This document shows positions 33,305-47,135 of a DNA stretch of 64,000 bases, piece by piece. The stretch's first letter is position 1. Every line of letters starts with the position of its first letter. The notes under the pieces were generated by a model, which saw only the letters and a list, made by a program, of their open reading frames with translations, ran no database searches and was not told the DNA's origin. The position numbers and the translations under genes were made by a program. The stretch is from Magicicada septendecula (Eukaryota; Arthropoda; Insecta; Hemiptera; Cicadidae): the NCBI GenBank assembly GCA_034769895.1, contig JAWRYS010000741.1:1-64000 (forward strand). The letters are read 5' to 3'.

Positions 33305-35787
33305 CACAAATTAACATTATTTAACTATAACAAAACATCTTATAATCTAACATTTTCGATTACATATAATGAAAGTTCATGTTCCCACATTTATATTATT
33401 ATGAAACAATCCTTACATCTTATATCTAAATACTTTATTACAATTAATAATATTTCAGTCATTTTCTGTCTTTTTGTTTGTTTGATTGTGACTTTACTTT
33501 AAGCTACCTCCTAACCGCATTATTCTCTATTACAGTTTGTTATAATGGTTTTTTTTTTTAAAGAATAGGGAAATTCACAATTTATTATCACTTGTTTTGG
33601 TATTTCACTATTATAGTTTATAGTTGATACCACTTTACTTCTCACTGAGGCATTCTTTATCACCTACACTAATGGTAGTCTGTAATCTTTTCTTCTTAAT
33701 ATTCTACTTTCTACACTGGTGTTATATCTATATTTAATTTACATTCTTTATCTATATGTAATGTATCCTGTAACTTGGGTTACTGGGATTTAGGGTTTTG
33801 TGTCATTATTTTGAATCTAATTAAATTGTACCTATCTGTCATAAGATTTGAGAAGTAACCTTCCCTAATACTACACTCTTTGTACAAAGCTTAAATTAGT
33901 TGGTCCTTTTATTCTCCTTCAATGAGTATGGTATTGTTTTATGTTTGGATCCTTTGATGTGGTTATCTTAATAATTCATCCATGATTATCTTTACTTACT
34001 GCTCCTTATCTTACTGGGTATACTGATGATGTTCTGTTGTTTTAATCATCATGTGGTTGAACGTATATTGTTTTATATAGATTGTTCATTTTATTTGGAC
34101 CAAGAGTTTTTTTGTTGTTGTTGTATAGTCTATTGTCAGCATTTGATTTACTATAATGATCAATTTATTTAATTTATTTTTTAATAATTTTGTTATTACT
34201 CACTACAGATTGTTTCTTCCTTTTCTTTTCAAGGTTGTATTAAGTTATATTCAGGGTGAAAATTCTGTTATGCTATATATGCTCTCCTGTAAAAGTGATT
34301 AATTTAGATCATACGCTCAGTATGGATGAAATAATTACTTCTGATTCTTATATTTACCATATTTTTATTCGTTATTTCACTTTATATACCTACTTTTCCA
34401 CTATTGAGCTCTCAGTTGATATGTATATCCTTCATTCGCTTCTTTATTTATTAATAGATAATCCTTAATCTTATGCATATCATTATTATTCTATATATTT
34501 TTTCTTCCTTATTTGGTGCTTCATCACCAAACTTTCACTCCCTAACATTCCCTATCATGTGAGTTGGATCAGATCAGATTGGCACAATTTTGCTACAATT
34601 TCTGCTGTCCTATACTTCACTTAGATGAGCTCAGAGGAATTATCATCGCTGCTCAATTATAAGACTGATGGAATATATCTACATCCAGTCATAAAAATAA
34701 AAATCATTAAAAGTAGTCTCTTTCGACTAATAATAAACATCCTTGAATTCTTCACTTCATAATGGTTCAGATTAATTAATACTTTTATACATTTGATTCT
34801 TCTTCTATTTTAAAGCTCAGTTCATATTATGTGGCTTAGGTATAGGGTATAATATTCACTTCATCCTTTCTTTGCATTCTTTTTCTTTGTTTGTTGTTGG
34901 TATAACCTGTCTCTTGTTTACATAGTAATTAGCATTTATATAGATTTTTTTTTCAGTTGGTATAGATTTTTTTTTTTTTGGTTTTGCTATTGCTCATGGC
35001 ATAACATTAATTCCTTCCATTAATTGTCACTAATAGTGGTTATTAAAATAACATTTCATTATGGTCCCAGGTTTTCAGCTTCTGGTCTTAATACTTGGTT
35101 CTTATTTGGTTGGTTCTTTTTCCTTGTTGCTTCTTCATCAAATTATTTTCATTGTGAGTTTGATTAAACTATTTTGGTTAAATTATAAAAACATTCTGGT
35201 CTCCTTTTCCCTTCTTCATTTAAAAGTTCTGTATCATTTTTGGGTTTAAAAAAATTATCTCATTTACATACTGTAGTTTGTATTAGTTGTTACTGTTATC
35301 ATATAGTCACTGTTACAATACAAGTTGTGGCATAGTCTTTACAGCTGTGGTAGTTTATTATGGGTTTTCCTTTTTCAACACTGGTTCTTATGAATACTTG
35401 TTATACTTTCTTCTTATGATGCTTTTAACATTCATGGATATATTTTTTCTCGTAACATTAATTTACTCAATCTATTGATATAGGTTTTCCTCATTATCTA
35501 CTGGAACATGTTCTTATTTATTTTGACCCTGGAGAGTTTGAGAAAGTTTATATATTTGTACTCCGTTTATTCCAAAATTCTTTTATATAAGAGTTCGTTC
35601 AGATTATTAGTGTAATTTGTCCTTACGATTTTTAGAATTTAGTTAATTATTTTTTTTTCCAAAATTATTTCGTTCAAGTTATTTTTGTAAGTTGTCCTTA
35701 CGGTCCTTTTGAAATTTTGTTCAACATTTCTCCTCTAAATATTTTTTTATTGACAATTGATTATAAGTGCCCTTTGTCTTGTTTGAA
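33196..35787. other. AT-rich block of unit R1 without recognisable genes
   Basis: Inverted homologue of 5,378-7,971. Hydrophobic open frames at 34,256, 35,061 and 35,287 repeat in R2 and R3 and are not supported as genes. Confidence 0.45.
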
Positions 35788-36606
35788 TTAATATCCTTTA
35801 ATACATAAGTGTAGATACATAAGGTACATAAAGGTAATACATATGTGATTATCTTTAATAATCACATATGGTCCGGTATACAGCAGTAATAACTTTTTGG
35901 TAATGCCTTCCAAGGTACTGGGTAGTTCCCGATTTTTCAATAATACTTTTTCTCCAACTTTGTAGTTTATCACCTTCTTAATTGCCCTTTGATACCTTTT
36001 ATGCCACCTTTCCTGGTCCTCGGCCAATTTATTGTAAAACTTTATCTGATTAAATTTATATTCATTATTGATGGGAAATTCAATGATTTCTTGTATTTCT
36101 CAAGGAGGTTGTTTCTCATACATTGCGGAATATGGTGTGATTCCTATAGCGGGATGATGTGCTAAATTGAGGAATTCCTCCGTGGCTAACAGGTATTCTT
36201 GCCATTTTCTTTGTTGATGGTGACAGTATGTTCGCAATATCCTCCCGACCTCTCGCACCACCCTTTCCGCAGGATTATACTGGGGTGGTAAACAGATGTT
36301 TTGTATGTACGTCTTGATACCTAAGGTGATCAAAGTATTTTTCCACCTCCTTCCCTTAAATTGAGTTCCATGGTCAGTGATTATTGATGCAGATTTTCCT
36401 ATCTCTGGAATGTAGTAAGTGGTGATCACTCCCAAAACCTTCAAAGTGGTAGCTCGGTTAACCAGGTATAATTTTATAAATTTGGTGAAATGATCCATCA
36501 TTATTATGATGTATTTATAACGATGGCGTCTGCCACTACGGGGAAATGGCCCGCAGATATCTAGGAAAACCTTATCCAGCTTTTCTTGTGACGTAATTGG
36601 TATCAT
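35788..36606 (-). pseudogene. Fossil Ty3/gypsy integrase fragment, unit R1
   Basis: Same parts as at 4,559-5,377: integrase core at 36,606-36,100 and basic tail at 36,027-35,788. It is a broken fragment. All right-arm copies share a few residues that differ from the left arm. Confidence 0.85.
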
Positions 36607-37316
36607 TATCCCCTCTTTTTATAACGTCTCTTCTTCTTGACATTATAACATGGGGAACCAGTTTAATTGGCCTTTGTCAATTAAACCGGCTGCCATTATA
36701 TTTACTGATTACTTACCAACAAATTGGGAACCTGTAAAGTTTAGGAGTTTGACTGAGGTTTCGTAAATTTACTCACTCTCTTGGGTTTAGCAAAGACATC
36801 TCTTTATTACAACTTTCAAAATAAGGTTTGTGATATATCAGGTTGTATACCAACATTCATGATTCTTACTTAATGAATAAATTCATTACTAAAAGCTTTC
36901 ATTCTTTTTAAAACAATATTATGACAAGCTCAAAACCATACAGCTGTATATTACATTAAATACCACGGATCCGGGTTCTAATTTTTATGATATTCCAGAT
37001 TATTTTGACATTATGTGAAATATTTGAAGAATAGTTTAATTTACTACTGACTTAGTTATACCTGTAAGCATCTTCAGGTTACTATTATTTAGTTACAGTA
37101 ACTATCCATATTACTACGTTACAATTTACAGTATTTATATGAGTCTTTATGAGAAATATATGGTCTTTACTCTGGGTTGTTAGAAGAAATATAACCACAG
37201 AAGTTATGCTTCCGTGTCACCTGAGTATTGGGTATGTCCACGACTGGTCCTCTTCATGATCCTCTACGGTGGTGTTTTCTGGATGATCTTAGCTGCAGTT
37301 TGTGGTCCTCCATTTA
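36607..37316. other. Unclassified stretch of unit R1
   Basis: Inverted homologue of 3,851-4,558, with no gene seen. On the plus strand ACAAATTGGGAACC at about 36,719 resembles the context at the LTR/PBS boundary of the fossil gypsy element at 57,150-57,170, but in the opposite orientation. Confidence 0.4.
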
Positions 37317-37952
37317 AATTCAAACAGAATCAAATCATGTTTCGCATACAGCCCTGAATTGTAGAGTTCTCAAGACATATTGTTTTTGGTGAAGATCGGT
37401 TAAGGGAAAGGGGTAGTTTACCTGTAACGTTTTATGTTTTAACAAGGGTATTTCCTATGGCAAACGATAACAGCCGCAAATTCAAACAGAATCAAATAAT
37501 TTTCTGCATACAGCCCTGATTTGTAGAGTACTCAAGACCTTTTGTTTTTGGTGAAGATCGGTTGAGGGGAAGGGGTGGTTTACCTGCAACGTTTTTTTAT
37601 CAAGCGTATTTTCTATGGCAAACGATAACAGCCGCAAATTCAAACATAATCAAATAATTTTTTGCATACGTCAGTGAATTGTAGAGGACTCTAGGAATTT
37701 TGATTTTGGTGAAGATCGGTTAAGGGGAAGGGGTAGTTTACCTGCAACCTGCAACCTTTTACGTTTTGACAAGAGTAAAGTACTTGAAAATTCATTTAAA
37801 CTTTTTCAAACAATGGTAATTGTTAAAAATAAAATAATTTTGTTGCCAGGCAATAAAATTATAGTTTTTTCATTTATGTATTTTTTTCTCAGTTATGTAC
37901 TGTTTACGTTTCCATTTTATTATTATGACTACCGCAATGAAAAGGCAGGGAA

Positions 37953-37987
<35 letters not shown>

Positions 37988-38280
37988 CGCGTTATTTTTG
38001 GCCTCATTCATGTTTATTTTCTTACATTTGCACGGTTTTTAAATGGAAAGTGCCTAACCCATACCAACATAACGCATGCAAGCCGAAAAAGTGTCCAGCG
38101 TGGATAGCGATTTCCTTCCTGTGGATCGCTGGGCAGTGTAACTACACGTGTTTACAGAGGAACAATTCATAGACAGACTTTTCGTCTTTAGGGAATATTT
38201 AGGTAATATTTCATTTCGAAAATGATTTTAAATATAAATCTTAGAATATGGAAGTCATGTATGGTTCTCCATACCGATAT
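37317..38280. mobile_element. Minisatellite-bearing element, copy R2
   Basis: Three minisatellite monomers (near 37,411, 37,573 and 37,731), a short (CA)n tract and the terminal hairpin. The outer end is cut at the same place as in L1 and R3, so the truncation predates the tandem duplication. Confidence 0.6.
37954..37984. repeat. (CA)n microsatellite, about 31 bp
   Basis: Short homologue of the tract in R1. It is preceded by GGGAAGA, as in R3, instead of the GGGAA seen in R1. Confidence 0.95.
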
Positions 38281-40046
38281 TTTTTATAAGTTATATATTT
38301 TAATTATTTAATTTAATTATTTAATTAGTTTTTATTATTTAATATTATTTAATTAAAAGTATTAATAATAATTTATTTCCGTGTATTATTTTGCTAGGCT
38401 CTGTAAAGAAATATTTGTTCTATTGTGTTAATCCAGATTATGTCAAAGCTGGGTCGATTTGTAGTCACTTCTAACTCAGCTCCTTTTTTTTCTTCTTCTT
38501 CTCGATTTCTTTAGCTATTATTTTCTAAGTTAAATTAAAAATGAAATAAATTAATTTAATTACTCAAATAATTAAGAAAACTCGTATTTAGAAACAGTAA
38601 TGACATTTATTAAAAGTGATGCGATAATCTTATGTGCATCGACTATTGCTGCGGCTGAGACTCAATTCCCAGGTCGATTGTGTCAACTAACAAAATATAT
38701 AAAATTAAAATATTTATTAACAAGGTTCTTTGAGCTGTAGAAATGGTCAGGGAAAGGCAAGTTACAAAATACTATACTTACAATTAATTAATACTTAATT
38801 ACTATTACGTAAAAGAAAATTATATTTGAAAATAATGTCATTTAAAAATCAAACCAGTTGGCTGCGTATGACGTCATGTAGCTGTTGACTCACCGTGGCA
38901 CTGTACTGCTGGCAAGATGAACTCGAAACATGGCCGCCATCGACTTCGGATTTCACCCAACTATGCCGGCTCCTGGTTTTTTCCTCTCACCAAATGTAAT
39001 TGTGATATTTTCTTCTGCGATAGTGTAGTTCCTCTGGATTCTTCAATTGTAATGTTCTTTTTCGCTCAGAGAGGTAGTTTAATGCGGTATTATTAGTGTC
39101 GTATTAAGCGTTCGAAATGGCTAAGTTCATTGTTCAATGGAATAGTATTAATTTGAAAATTCCAACATGGCGGATGATTCTTGGTGTCTTTGGTGTTTAA
39201 TTATCTTTTTACTAGTTCTTCACTTCGTTAATTGGTTGAGTTATTATTATTAATTTTATGTTTATAACCTCTTCTGTAACTCTTCGTAGGGTACTTTCAA
39301 CTTAGTTCAAATTATTATATTTTTTAGATCTCCCTTCTGCACGTTCCCATCCATTCTGGTTCCCGTTTAACAATCAACTGCTAAATGAAATCGTTATTTA
39401 ATATAGTAATTCCAGAAATATTTTGGTATCCATTCCATTGTCTGAAATCAGCTGTTCGTCTTTGTCCAGATCTGATCCCATAGAAATATAGGACATTTTT
39501 TTCTATTTAATGGCTATAATTTAATTATTTTTTAATTTCATGAAAATTTAAGTTAAGTACCTAGCAATATTCCTGTTCTAATTTTACATAAATCAATATC
39601 TAACATGACCTATTTTAGTTTCAATTAAGCTTAAAACTGGCATTTTTTGACATTTCTTATAGGCCTTATTATAATTTACATAATTATAAATTAAATGGCT
39701 TACAAGTCGTTTTATGTTAACATTGTCCTTAAATAAGATTACTTATTACATCATTATTCTTTCTCTTTAACAATTTGTTGTCACAACAAACTGATACTGA
39801 TTAATTTACATTTTATTTGTACTGTGTCCTCTGTTAGGCATTATATTACACATTTCCATTAAAGTCAGTTTTATCCTCTGATCATTACATTTACTATTAT
39901 ATATTTCTGTGATAATTATAATTAAGTATCTTTATTCTAAACTGACTAATCTCTGTTAATTTTATACAGTTTTATCTAACTTATCCTTTTGGATTTGATT
40001 ACATAGTAAAAGTTGAAAAGCTAAAAATCAGTTTTGCTTTGCTACT
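38281..40046. other. AT-rich LTR-like block of unit R2
   Basis: Homologue of 29,413-31,181. It ends GTTGAAAAGCTAAAA, the variant shared with L2. Confidence 0.6.
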
Positions 40047-42061
40047 CAGGGGTGCCCACAGGGGGGGATCATAGCGCAAGTTGCGCATTGAGAATTTTTG
40101 GGGGGGATTTTTTCAAGAATAACATTTTAAATCCAACATTGATGGAAATTTTTACCGTGTTTGTGCAACAAACTAAGCTATTAGTAAAAAACTAAAGCAA
40201 TTGCATATCTTTATGATTGTTTTAACGAACTGGCGGCATAAATGTCTCTACCAGTAGGCTACAACTAGTAGTAAATTTTGTTTTGGAATTTGGAAAACTG
40301 ACCCTGGCATCCTGCAGCAACATCCTGTCAATGAGTCAGAGGGTCCGTGAATAATAAATCGTGAATGTAAAAAATGTGTGCGTGTGCTAACCTTTCGGCT
40401 CTACCTAATCTGACAGTGATGTACCAAATATTGTTATCTCTTGCCATGACCTGCTGCTCTGCAGAGATGTAACGTGTCCAAAATTGGGTTATATTGTTTA
40501 TTACAGTATGGGATATTTGCATTTTTATTTATTTCATTTTGTGTGGGATTTTATAAATTTATTGTGAAAGTTTTATTTTCCGGCAACGTTATTTCCATTA
40601 CAACAGAACACGTGGTAAGAAACAGTGGTGAAACAAAGCAGTAAGACGCAGTTGTTGTCGAGTAACGCGGCAAGGAATTCGCGCCACCCTAATTTTTCTC
40701 AGAACTCTGTATATGTGTGGCGACGCGCGTACTCAAAATCTCAAGCATGCGCGCTGTTAGTGACGCCGTGAAAACTCAACCGGTGCTGAAAAAATGGCGC
40801 ATGAACGAAAAGTTTGTAACACCAACCAGCCAGCTACAGGAAATGTATTTAAGCCCCGCCCGCTGCTAGTGACATCAGTATAGCAGAGGCAAATATCGTC
40901 CCCGGTTACCACACAAATAACGACTATGTTCCATGCATAGCGTGAGTACGCCACAGCAATTCACAGTATACGACGACGAACATCAGGTGGCAGTGAACCG
41001 CCGCTTCCTCCCGCTCGCGGTCCACGTTAACAGTCTACATTAGGCAGAGACGCTAGACAGTCAACGAGAAGCAGACTCCGTCAACAAACGTTTACAGTCT
41101 TGTCGGCGTCCCGGTCGGTGTTGTTTTATACGATGTGAGTGAAACAACAATATCGTTAATACCGACCGGGACTCGTGAATTCAACGACGTAATAAACTGG
41201 TATAGCAAGTGCGAAACGCAAACAGTTGAAATACGGACAGTGAAATCGGGCATCAAAACACGTGTTCGGATCGGCATCGAGACAGTGATTGAACATAAAC
41301 GAGACGGGAATATATAAAGGCCAACTATTTTCCAATTGTAACATAATATTTAAAGGGGTTTAATTGGTGTGATAGTGTGTGTGGGCAAAGCTGGGCTACT
41401 TTCTTTTTGTATACATAGTATGTAAGATAAGGTCTCTTTAACCAGTACTAAATGTGTTATTATTTTGTGTTCTGTATGAGGAATTTACGTCTTTATGTGA
41501 GTAAGTAAAGTATTCATTTAATAACCATGTGTTAGTCTAAGTTATTTCGTCATTACCACGGTCTCATTTCTGTGCTGCGAAATTCGTCTAACGGACCGGA
41601 ATCTTTCTGAGTTATTAATTGGGTGGGGTCAGATAGCAAAATTGTCCTTTTTTATTTAAGGTGGAGTGTAAAGGTTTTCGATATTTTATCCTATATAAAA
41701 AATAATCGTGGCGACCTTGGTCTTCTGGTGAAATTTAGATATGGTAAGTAACTGATTGCGTACAGGTAAGTTCTGGCAGTGGATTTTATGTATTTATATA
41801 TTTCGGCATATTTTTTAACGTCACAGAGAGAACGATGAGCCGTTTGAAAATAGTGAAAAATCGGCTTCGGAACAGCATCGGAGACTCTTGGCTGTCAAGT
41901 TTGTTGATTCTATCCTGTGGAAACAACGTACTGAGCCAGATACAAAATGAAGACATCATTAACAAATTTGCAACCTCAAGTGTACAAAGAAAAATGGGGA
42001 GAGTGCTGAGACTTTTGGGGGGGATTTACGCATTGGGCCTTGGGGGGGATGGGCACCCCTG
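40047..42061 (+). mobile_element. hAT-like non-autonomous element, copy R2
   Basis: Same TIRs and internal order as R1. It carries several private substitutions at 40,366-40,500 and the GACTCCGTC variant shared with L2 and R3. Confidence 0.75.
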
Positions 42062-42170
42062 TAATGCTACTGATATAATAACTAGTTTGCTTCCTTATTA
42101 TTTCTCTGGTTTACAATTTAAAAGATATTATGATTACTTCCTTGCCTTTCCTACCTTAACAAAACTTTAA
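41835..42170 (+). pseudogene. hAT dimerisation-domain remnant, copy R2
   Basis: Same frame as R1 but with SIGDS, KMGR and LLPYY variants, which it shares only with R3. Confidence 0.65.
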
Positions 42171-44651
42171 CACAAATTAACATTATTTAACTATAACAAA
42201 ACATCTTATAATCTAACATTTTCGATTACATATAATGAAAGTTCATGTTCCCACATTTATATTATTATGAAACAATCCTTACGTCTTATATCTAAATACT
42301 TTATTACAATTAATAATATTTCAGTCATTTTCTGTCTTTTTGTTTGTTTGATTGTGACTTCACTTTAAGCTACCTCCTAACCGCATTATTCTCTATTACA
42401 GTTTGTTATAATGGTTTTTTTTTTAAAGAATAGGGAAATTCACAATTTATTATCACTTGTTTTGGTATTTCACTATTATAGTTTATAGTTGATACCACTT
42501 TACTTCTCACTGAGGCATTCTTTATCACCTACACTAATGGTAGTCTGTAATCTTTTCTTCTTAATATTCTACTTTCTACACTGGTGTTATATCTATATTT
42601 AATTTACATTCTTTATCTATATGTAATGTATCCTGTAACTTGGGTTACTGGGATTTAGGGTTTTGTGTCATTATTTTGAATCTAATTAAATTGTACCTAT
42701 CTGTCATAAGATTTGAGAAGTAACCTTCCCTAATACTACACTCTTTGTACAAAGCTTAAATTAGTTGGTCCTTTTATTCTCCTTCAATGAGTATGGTATT
42801 GTTTTATGTTTGGATCCTTTGATGTGGTTATCTTAATAATTCATCCATGATTATCTTTACTTACTGCTCCTTATCTTACTGGGTATACTGATGATGTTCT
42901 GTTGTTTTAATCATCATGTGGTTGAACGTATATTGTTTTATATAGATTGTTCATTTTATTTGGACCAAGAGTTTTTTTGTTGTTGTTGTATAGTCTATTG
43001 TCAGCATTTGATTTACTATAATGATCAATTTATTTAATTTATTTTTTAATAATTTTGTTATTACTCACTACAGATTGTTTCTTCCTTTTCTTTTCAAGGT
43101 TGTATTAAGTTATATTCAGGGTGAAAATTCTGTTATGCTATATATGCTCTCCTGTAAAAGTGATTAATTTAGATCATACGCTCAGTATGGATGAAATAAT
43201 TACTTCTGATTCTTATATTTACCATATTTTTATTCGTTATTTCACTTTATATACCTACTTTTCCACTATTGAGCTCTCAGTTGATATGTATATCCTTCAT
43301 TCGCTTCTTTATTTATTAATAGATAATCCTTAATCTTATGCATATCATTATTATTCTATATATTTTTTCTTCCTTATTTGGTGCTTCATCACCAAACTTT
43401 CACTCCCTAACATTCCCTATCATGTGAGTTGGATCAGATCAGATTGGCACAATTTTGCTACAATTTCTGCTGTCCTATACTTCACTTAGATGAGCTCAGA
43501 GGAATTATCATCGCTGCTCAATTATAAGACTGATGGAATATATCTACATCCAGTCATAAAAATAAAAATCATTAAAAGTAGTCTCTTTCGACTAATAATA
43601 AACATCCTTGAATTCTTCACTTCATAATGGTTCAGATTAATTAATACTTTTATACATTTGATTCTTCTTCTATTTTAAAGCTCAGTTCATATTATGTGGC
43701 TTAGGTATAGGGTATAATATTCATTTCATCCTTTCTTTGCATTCTTTTTCTTTGTTTGTTGTTGGTATAACCTGTCTCTTGTTTACATAGTAATTAGCAT
43801 TTATATAGATTTTTTTTTCATTTGGTATAGATTTTTTTTTTTTTGGTTTTGCTATTGCTCATGGCATAACATTAATTCCTTCCATTAATTGTCACTAATA
43901 GTGGTTATTAAAATAACATTTCATTATGGTCCCAGGTTTTCAGCTTCTGGTCTTAATACTTGGTTCTTATTTGGTTGGTTCTTTTTCCTTGTTGCTTCTT
44001 CATCAAATTATTTTCATTGTGAGTTTGATTAAACTATTTTGGTTAAATTATAAAAACATTCTGGTCTCCTTTTCCCTTCTTCATTTAAAAGTTCTGTATC
44101 ATTTTTGGGTTTAAAAAAATTATCTCATTTACATACTGTAGTTTGTATTAGTTGTTACTGTTATCATATAGTCACTGTTACAATACAAGTTGTGGCATAG
44201 TCTTTACAGCTGTGGTAGTTTATTATGGGTTTTCCTTTTTCAACACTGGTTCTTATGAATACTTGTTATACTTTCTTCTTATGATGCTTTTAACATTCAT
44301 GGATATATTTTTTCTCGTAACATTAATTTACTCAATCTATTGATATAGGTTTTCCTCATTATCTACTGGAACATGTTCTTATTTATTTTGACCCTGGAGA
44401 GTTTGAGAAAGTTTATATATTTGTACTCCGTTTATTCCAAAATTCTTTTATATAAGAGTTCGTTCAGATTATTAGTGTAATTTGTCCTTACGATTTTTAG
44501 AATTTAGTTAATTATTTTTTTTCCAAAATTATTTCGTTCAAGTTATTTTTGTAAGTTGTCCTTACAGTCCTTTTGAAATTTTGTTAAACATTTCTCCTCT
44601 AAATATTTTTTTATTGACAATTGATTATAAGTGCCCTTTGTCTTGTTTGAA
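42062..44651. other. AT-rich block of unit R2
   Basis: Homologue of 33,196-35,787; no gene recognised. Confidence 0.45.
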
Positions 44652-45470
44652 TTAATATCCTTTAATACATAAGTGTAGATACATAAGGTACATAAAGGTA
44701 ATACATATGTGATTATCTTTAATAATCACATATGGTCCGGTATACAGCAGTAATAACTTTTTGGTAATGCCTTCCAAGGTACTGGGTAGTTCCCGATTTT
44801 TCAATAATACTTTTTCTCCAACTTTGTAGTTTATCACCTTCTTAATTGCCCTTTGATACCTTTTATGCCACCTTTCCTGGTCCTCGGCCAATTTATTGTA
44901 AAACTTTATCTGATTAAATTTATATTCATTATTGATGGGAAATTCAATGATTTCTTGTATTTCTCAAGGAGGTTGTTTCTCATACATTGCGGAATATGGT
45001 GTGATTCCTATAGCGGGATGATGTGCTAAATTGAGGAATTCCTCCGTGGCTAACAGGTATTCTTGCCATTTTCTTTGTTGATGGTGACAGTATGTTCGCA
45101 ATATCCTCCCGACCTCTCGCACCACCCTTTCCGCAGGATTATACTGGGGTGGTAAACAGATGTTTTGTATGTACGTCTTGATACCTAAGGTGATCAAAGT
45201 ATTTTTCCACCTCCTTCCCTTAAATTGAGTTCCATGGTCAGTGATTATTGATGCAGATTTTCCTATCTCTGGAATGTAGTAAGTGGTGATCACTCCCAAA
45301 ACCTTCAAAGTGGTAGCTCGGTTAACCAGGTATAATTTTATAAATTTGGTGAAATGATCCATCATTATTATGATGTATTTATAACGATGGCGTCTGCCAC
45401 TACGGGGAAATGGCCCGCAGATATCTAGGAAAACCTTATCCAGCTTTTCTTGTGACGTAATTGGTATCAT
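44652..45470 (-). pseudogene. Fossil Ty3/gypsy integrase fragment, unit R2
   Basis: Essentially the same as the R1 fragment (core 45,470-44,964, tail 44,891-44,652). Broken. Confidence 0.85.
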
Positions 45471-46180
45471 TATCCCCTCTTTTTATAACGTCTCTTCTTC
45501 TTGACATTATAACATGGGGAACCAGTTTAATTGGCCTTTGTCAATTAAACCGGCTGCCATTATATTTACTGATTACTTACCAACAAATTGGGAACCTGTA
45601 AAGTTTAGGAGTTTGACTGAGGTTTCGTAAATTTACTCACTCTCTTGGGTTTAGCAAAGACATCTCTTTATTACAACTTTCAAAATAAGGTTTGTGATAT
45701 ATCAGGTTGTATACCAACATTCATGATTCTTACTTAATGAATAAATTCATTACTAAAAGCTTTCATTCTTTTTAAAACAATATTATGACAAGCTCAAAAC
45801 CATACAGCTGTATATTACATTAAATACCACGGATCCGGGTTCTAATTTTTATGATATTCCAGATTATTTTGACATTATGTGAAATATTTGAAGAATAGTT
45901 TAATTTACTACTGACTTAGTTATACCTGTAAGCATCTTCAGGTTACTATTATTTAGTTACAGTAACTATCCATATTACTACGTTACAATTTACAGTATTT
46001 ATATGAGTCTTTATGAGAAATATATGGTCTTTACTCTGGGTTGTTAGAAGAAATATAACCACAGAAGTTATGCTTCCGTGTCACCTGAGTATTGGGTATG
46101 TCCACGACTGGTCCTCTTCATGATCCTCTACGGTGGTGTTTTCTGGATGATCTTAGCTGCAGTTTGTGGTCCTCCATTTA
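45471..46180. other. Unclassified stretch of unit R2
   Basis: Homologue of 36,607-37,316; no gene seen. Confidence 0.4.
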
Positions 46181-47135
46181 AATTCAAACAGAATCAAATC
46201 ATGTTTCGCATACAGCCCTGAATTGTAGAGTTCTCAAGACATATTGTTTTTGGTGAAGATCGGTTAAGGGAAAGGGGTAGTTTACCTGTAACGTTTTATG
46301 TTTTAACAAGGGTATTTCCTATGGCAAACGATAACAGCCGCAAATTCAAACAGAATCAAATAATTTTCTGCATACAGCCCTGATTTGTAGAGTACTCAAG
46401 ACCTTTTGTTTTTGGTGAAGATCGGTTGAGGGGAAGGGGTAGTTTACCTGCAACGTTTTTTTATCAAGCGTATTTTCTATGGCAAACGATAACAGCCGCA
46501 AATTCAAACATAATCAAATAATTTTTTGCATACGTCAGTGAATTGTAGAGGACTCTAGGAATTTTGATTTTGGTGAAGATCGGTTAAGGGGAAGGGGTAG
46601 TTTACCTGCAACCTGCAACCTTTTACGTTTTGACAAGAGTAAAGTACTTGAAAATTCATTTAAACTTTTTCAAACAATGGTAATTGTTAAAAATAAAATA
46701 ATTTTGTTGCCAGGCAATAAAATTATAGTTTTTTCATTTATGTATTTTTTCTCAGTTATGTACTGTTTACGTTTCCATTTTATTATTATGACTACCGCAA
46801 TGAAAAGGCAGGGAAGACACACACACACACACACACACAGTTCGCGTTATTTTTGGCCTCATTCATGTTTATTTTCTTACATTTGCACGGTTTTTAAATG
46901 GAAAGTGCCTAACCCATACCAACATAACGCATGCAAGCCGAAAAAGTGTCCAGCGTGGATAGCGATTTCCTTCCTGTGGATCGCTGGGCAGTGTAACTAC
47001 ACGTGTTTACAGAGGAACAATTCATAGACAGACTTTTCGTCTTTAGGGAATATTTAGGTAATATTTCATTTCGAAAATGATTTTAAATATAAATCTTAGA
47101 ATATGGAAGTCATGTATGGTTCTCCATACCGATAT
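46181..47135. mobile_element. Minisatellite-bearing element, copy R3
   Basis: Three monomers, a 24-bp (CA)n tract at 46,816-46,839 and the terminal hairpin at about 47,113-47,131. Confidence 0.6.
46816..46839. repeat. (CA)n microsatellite, about 24 bp
   Basis: The shortest of the five homologous tracts. Confidence 0.95.
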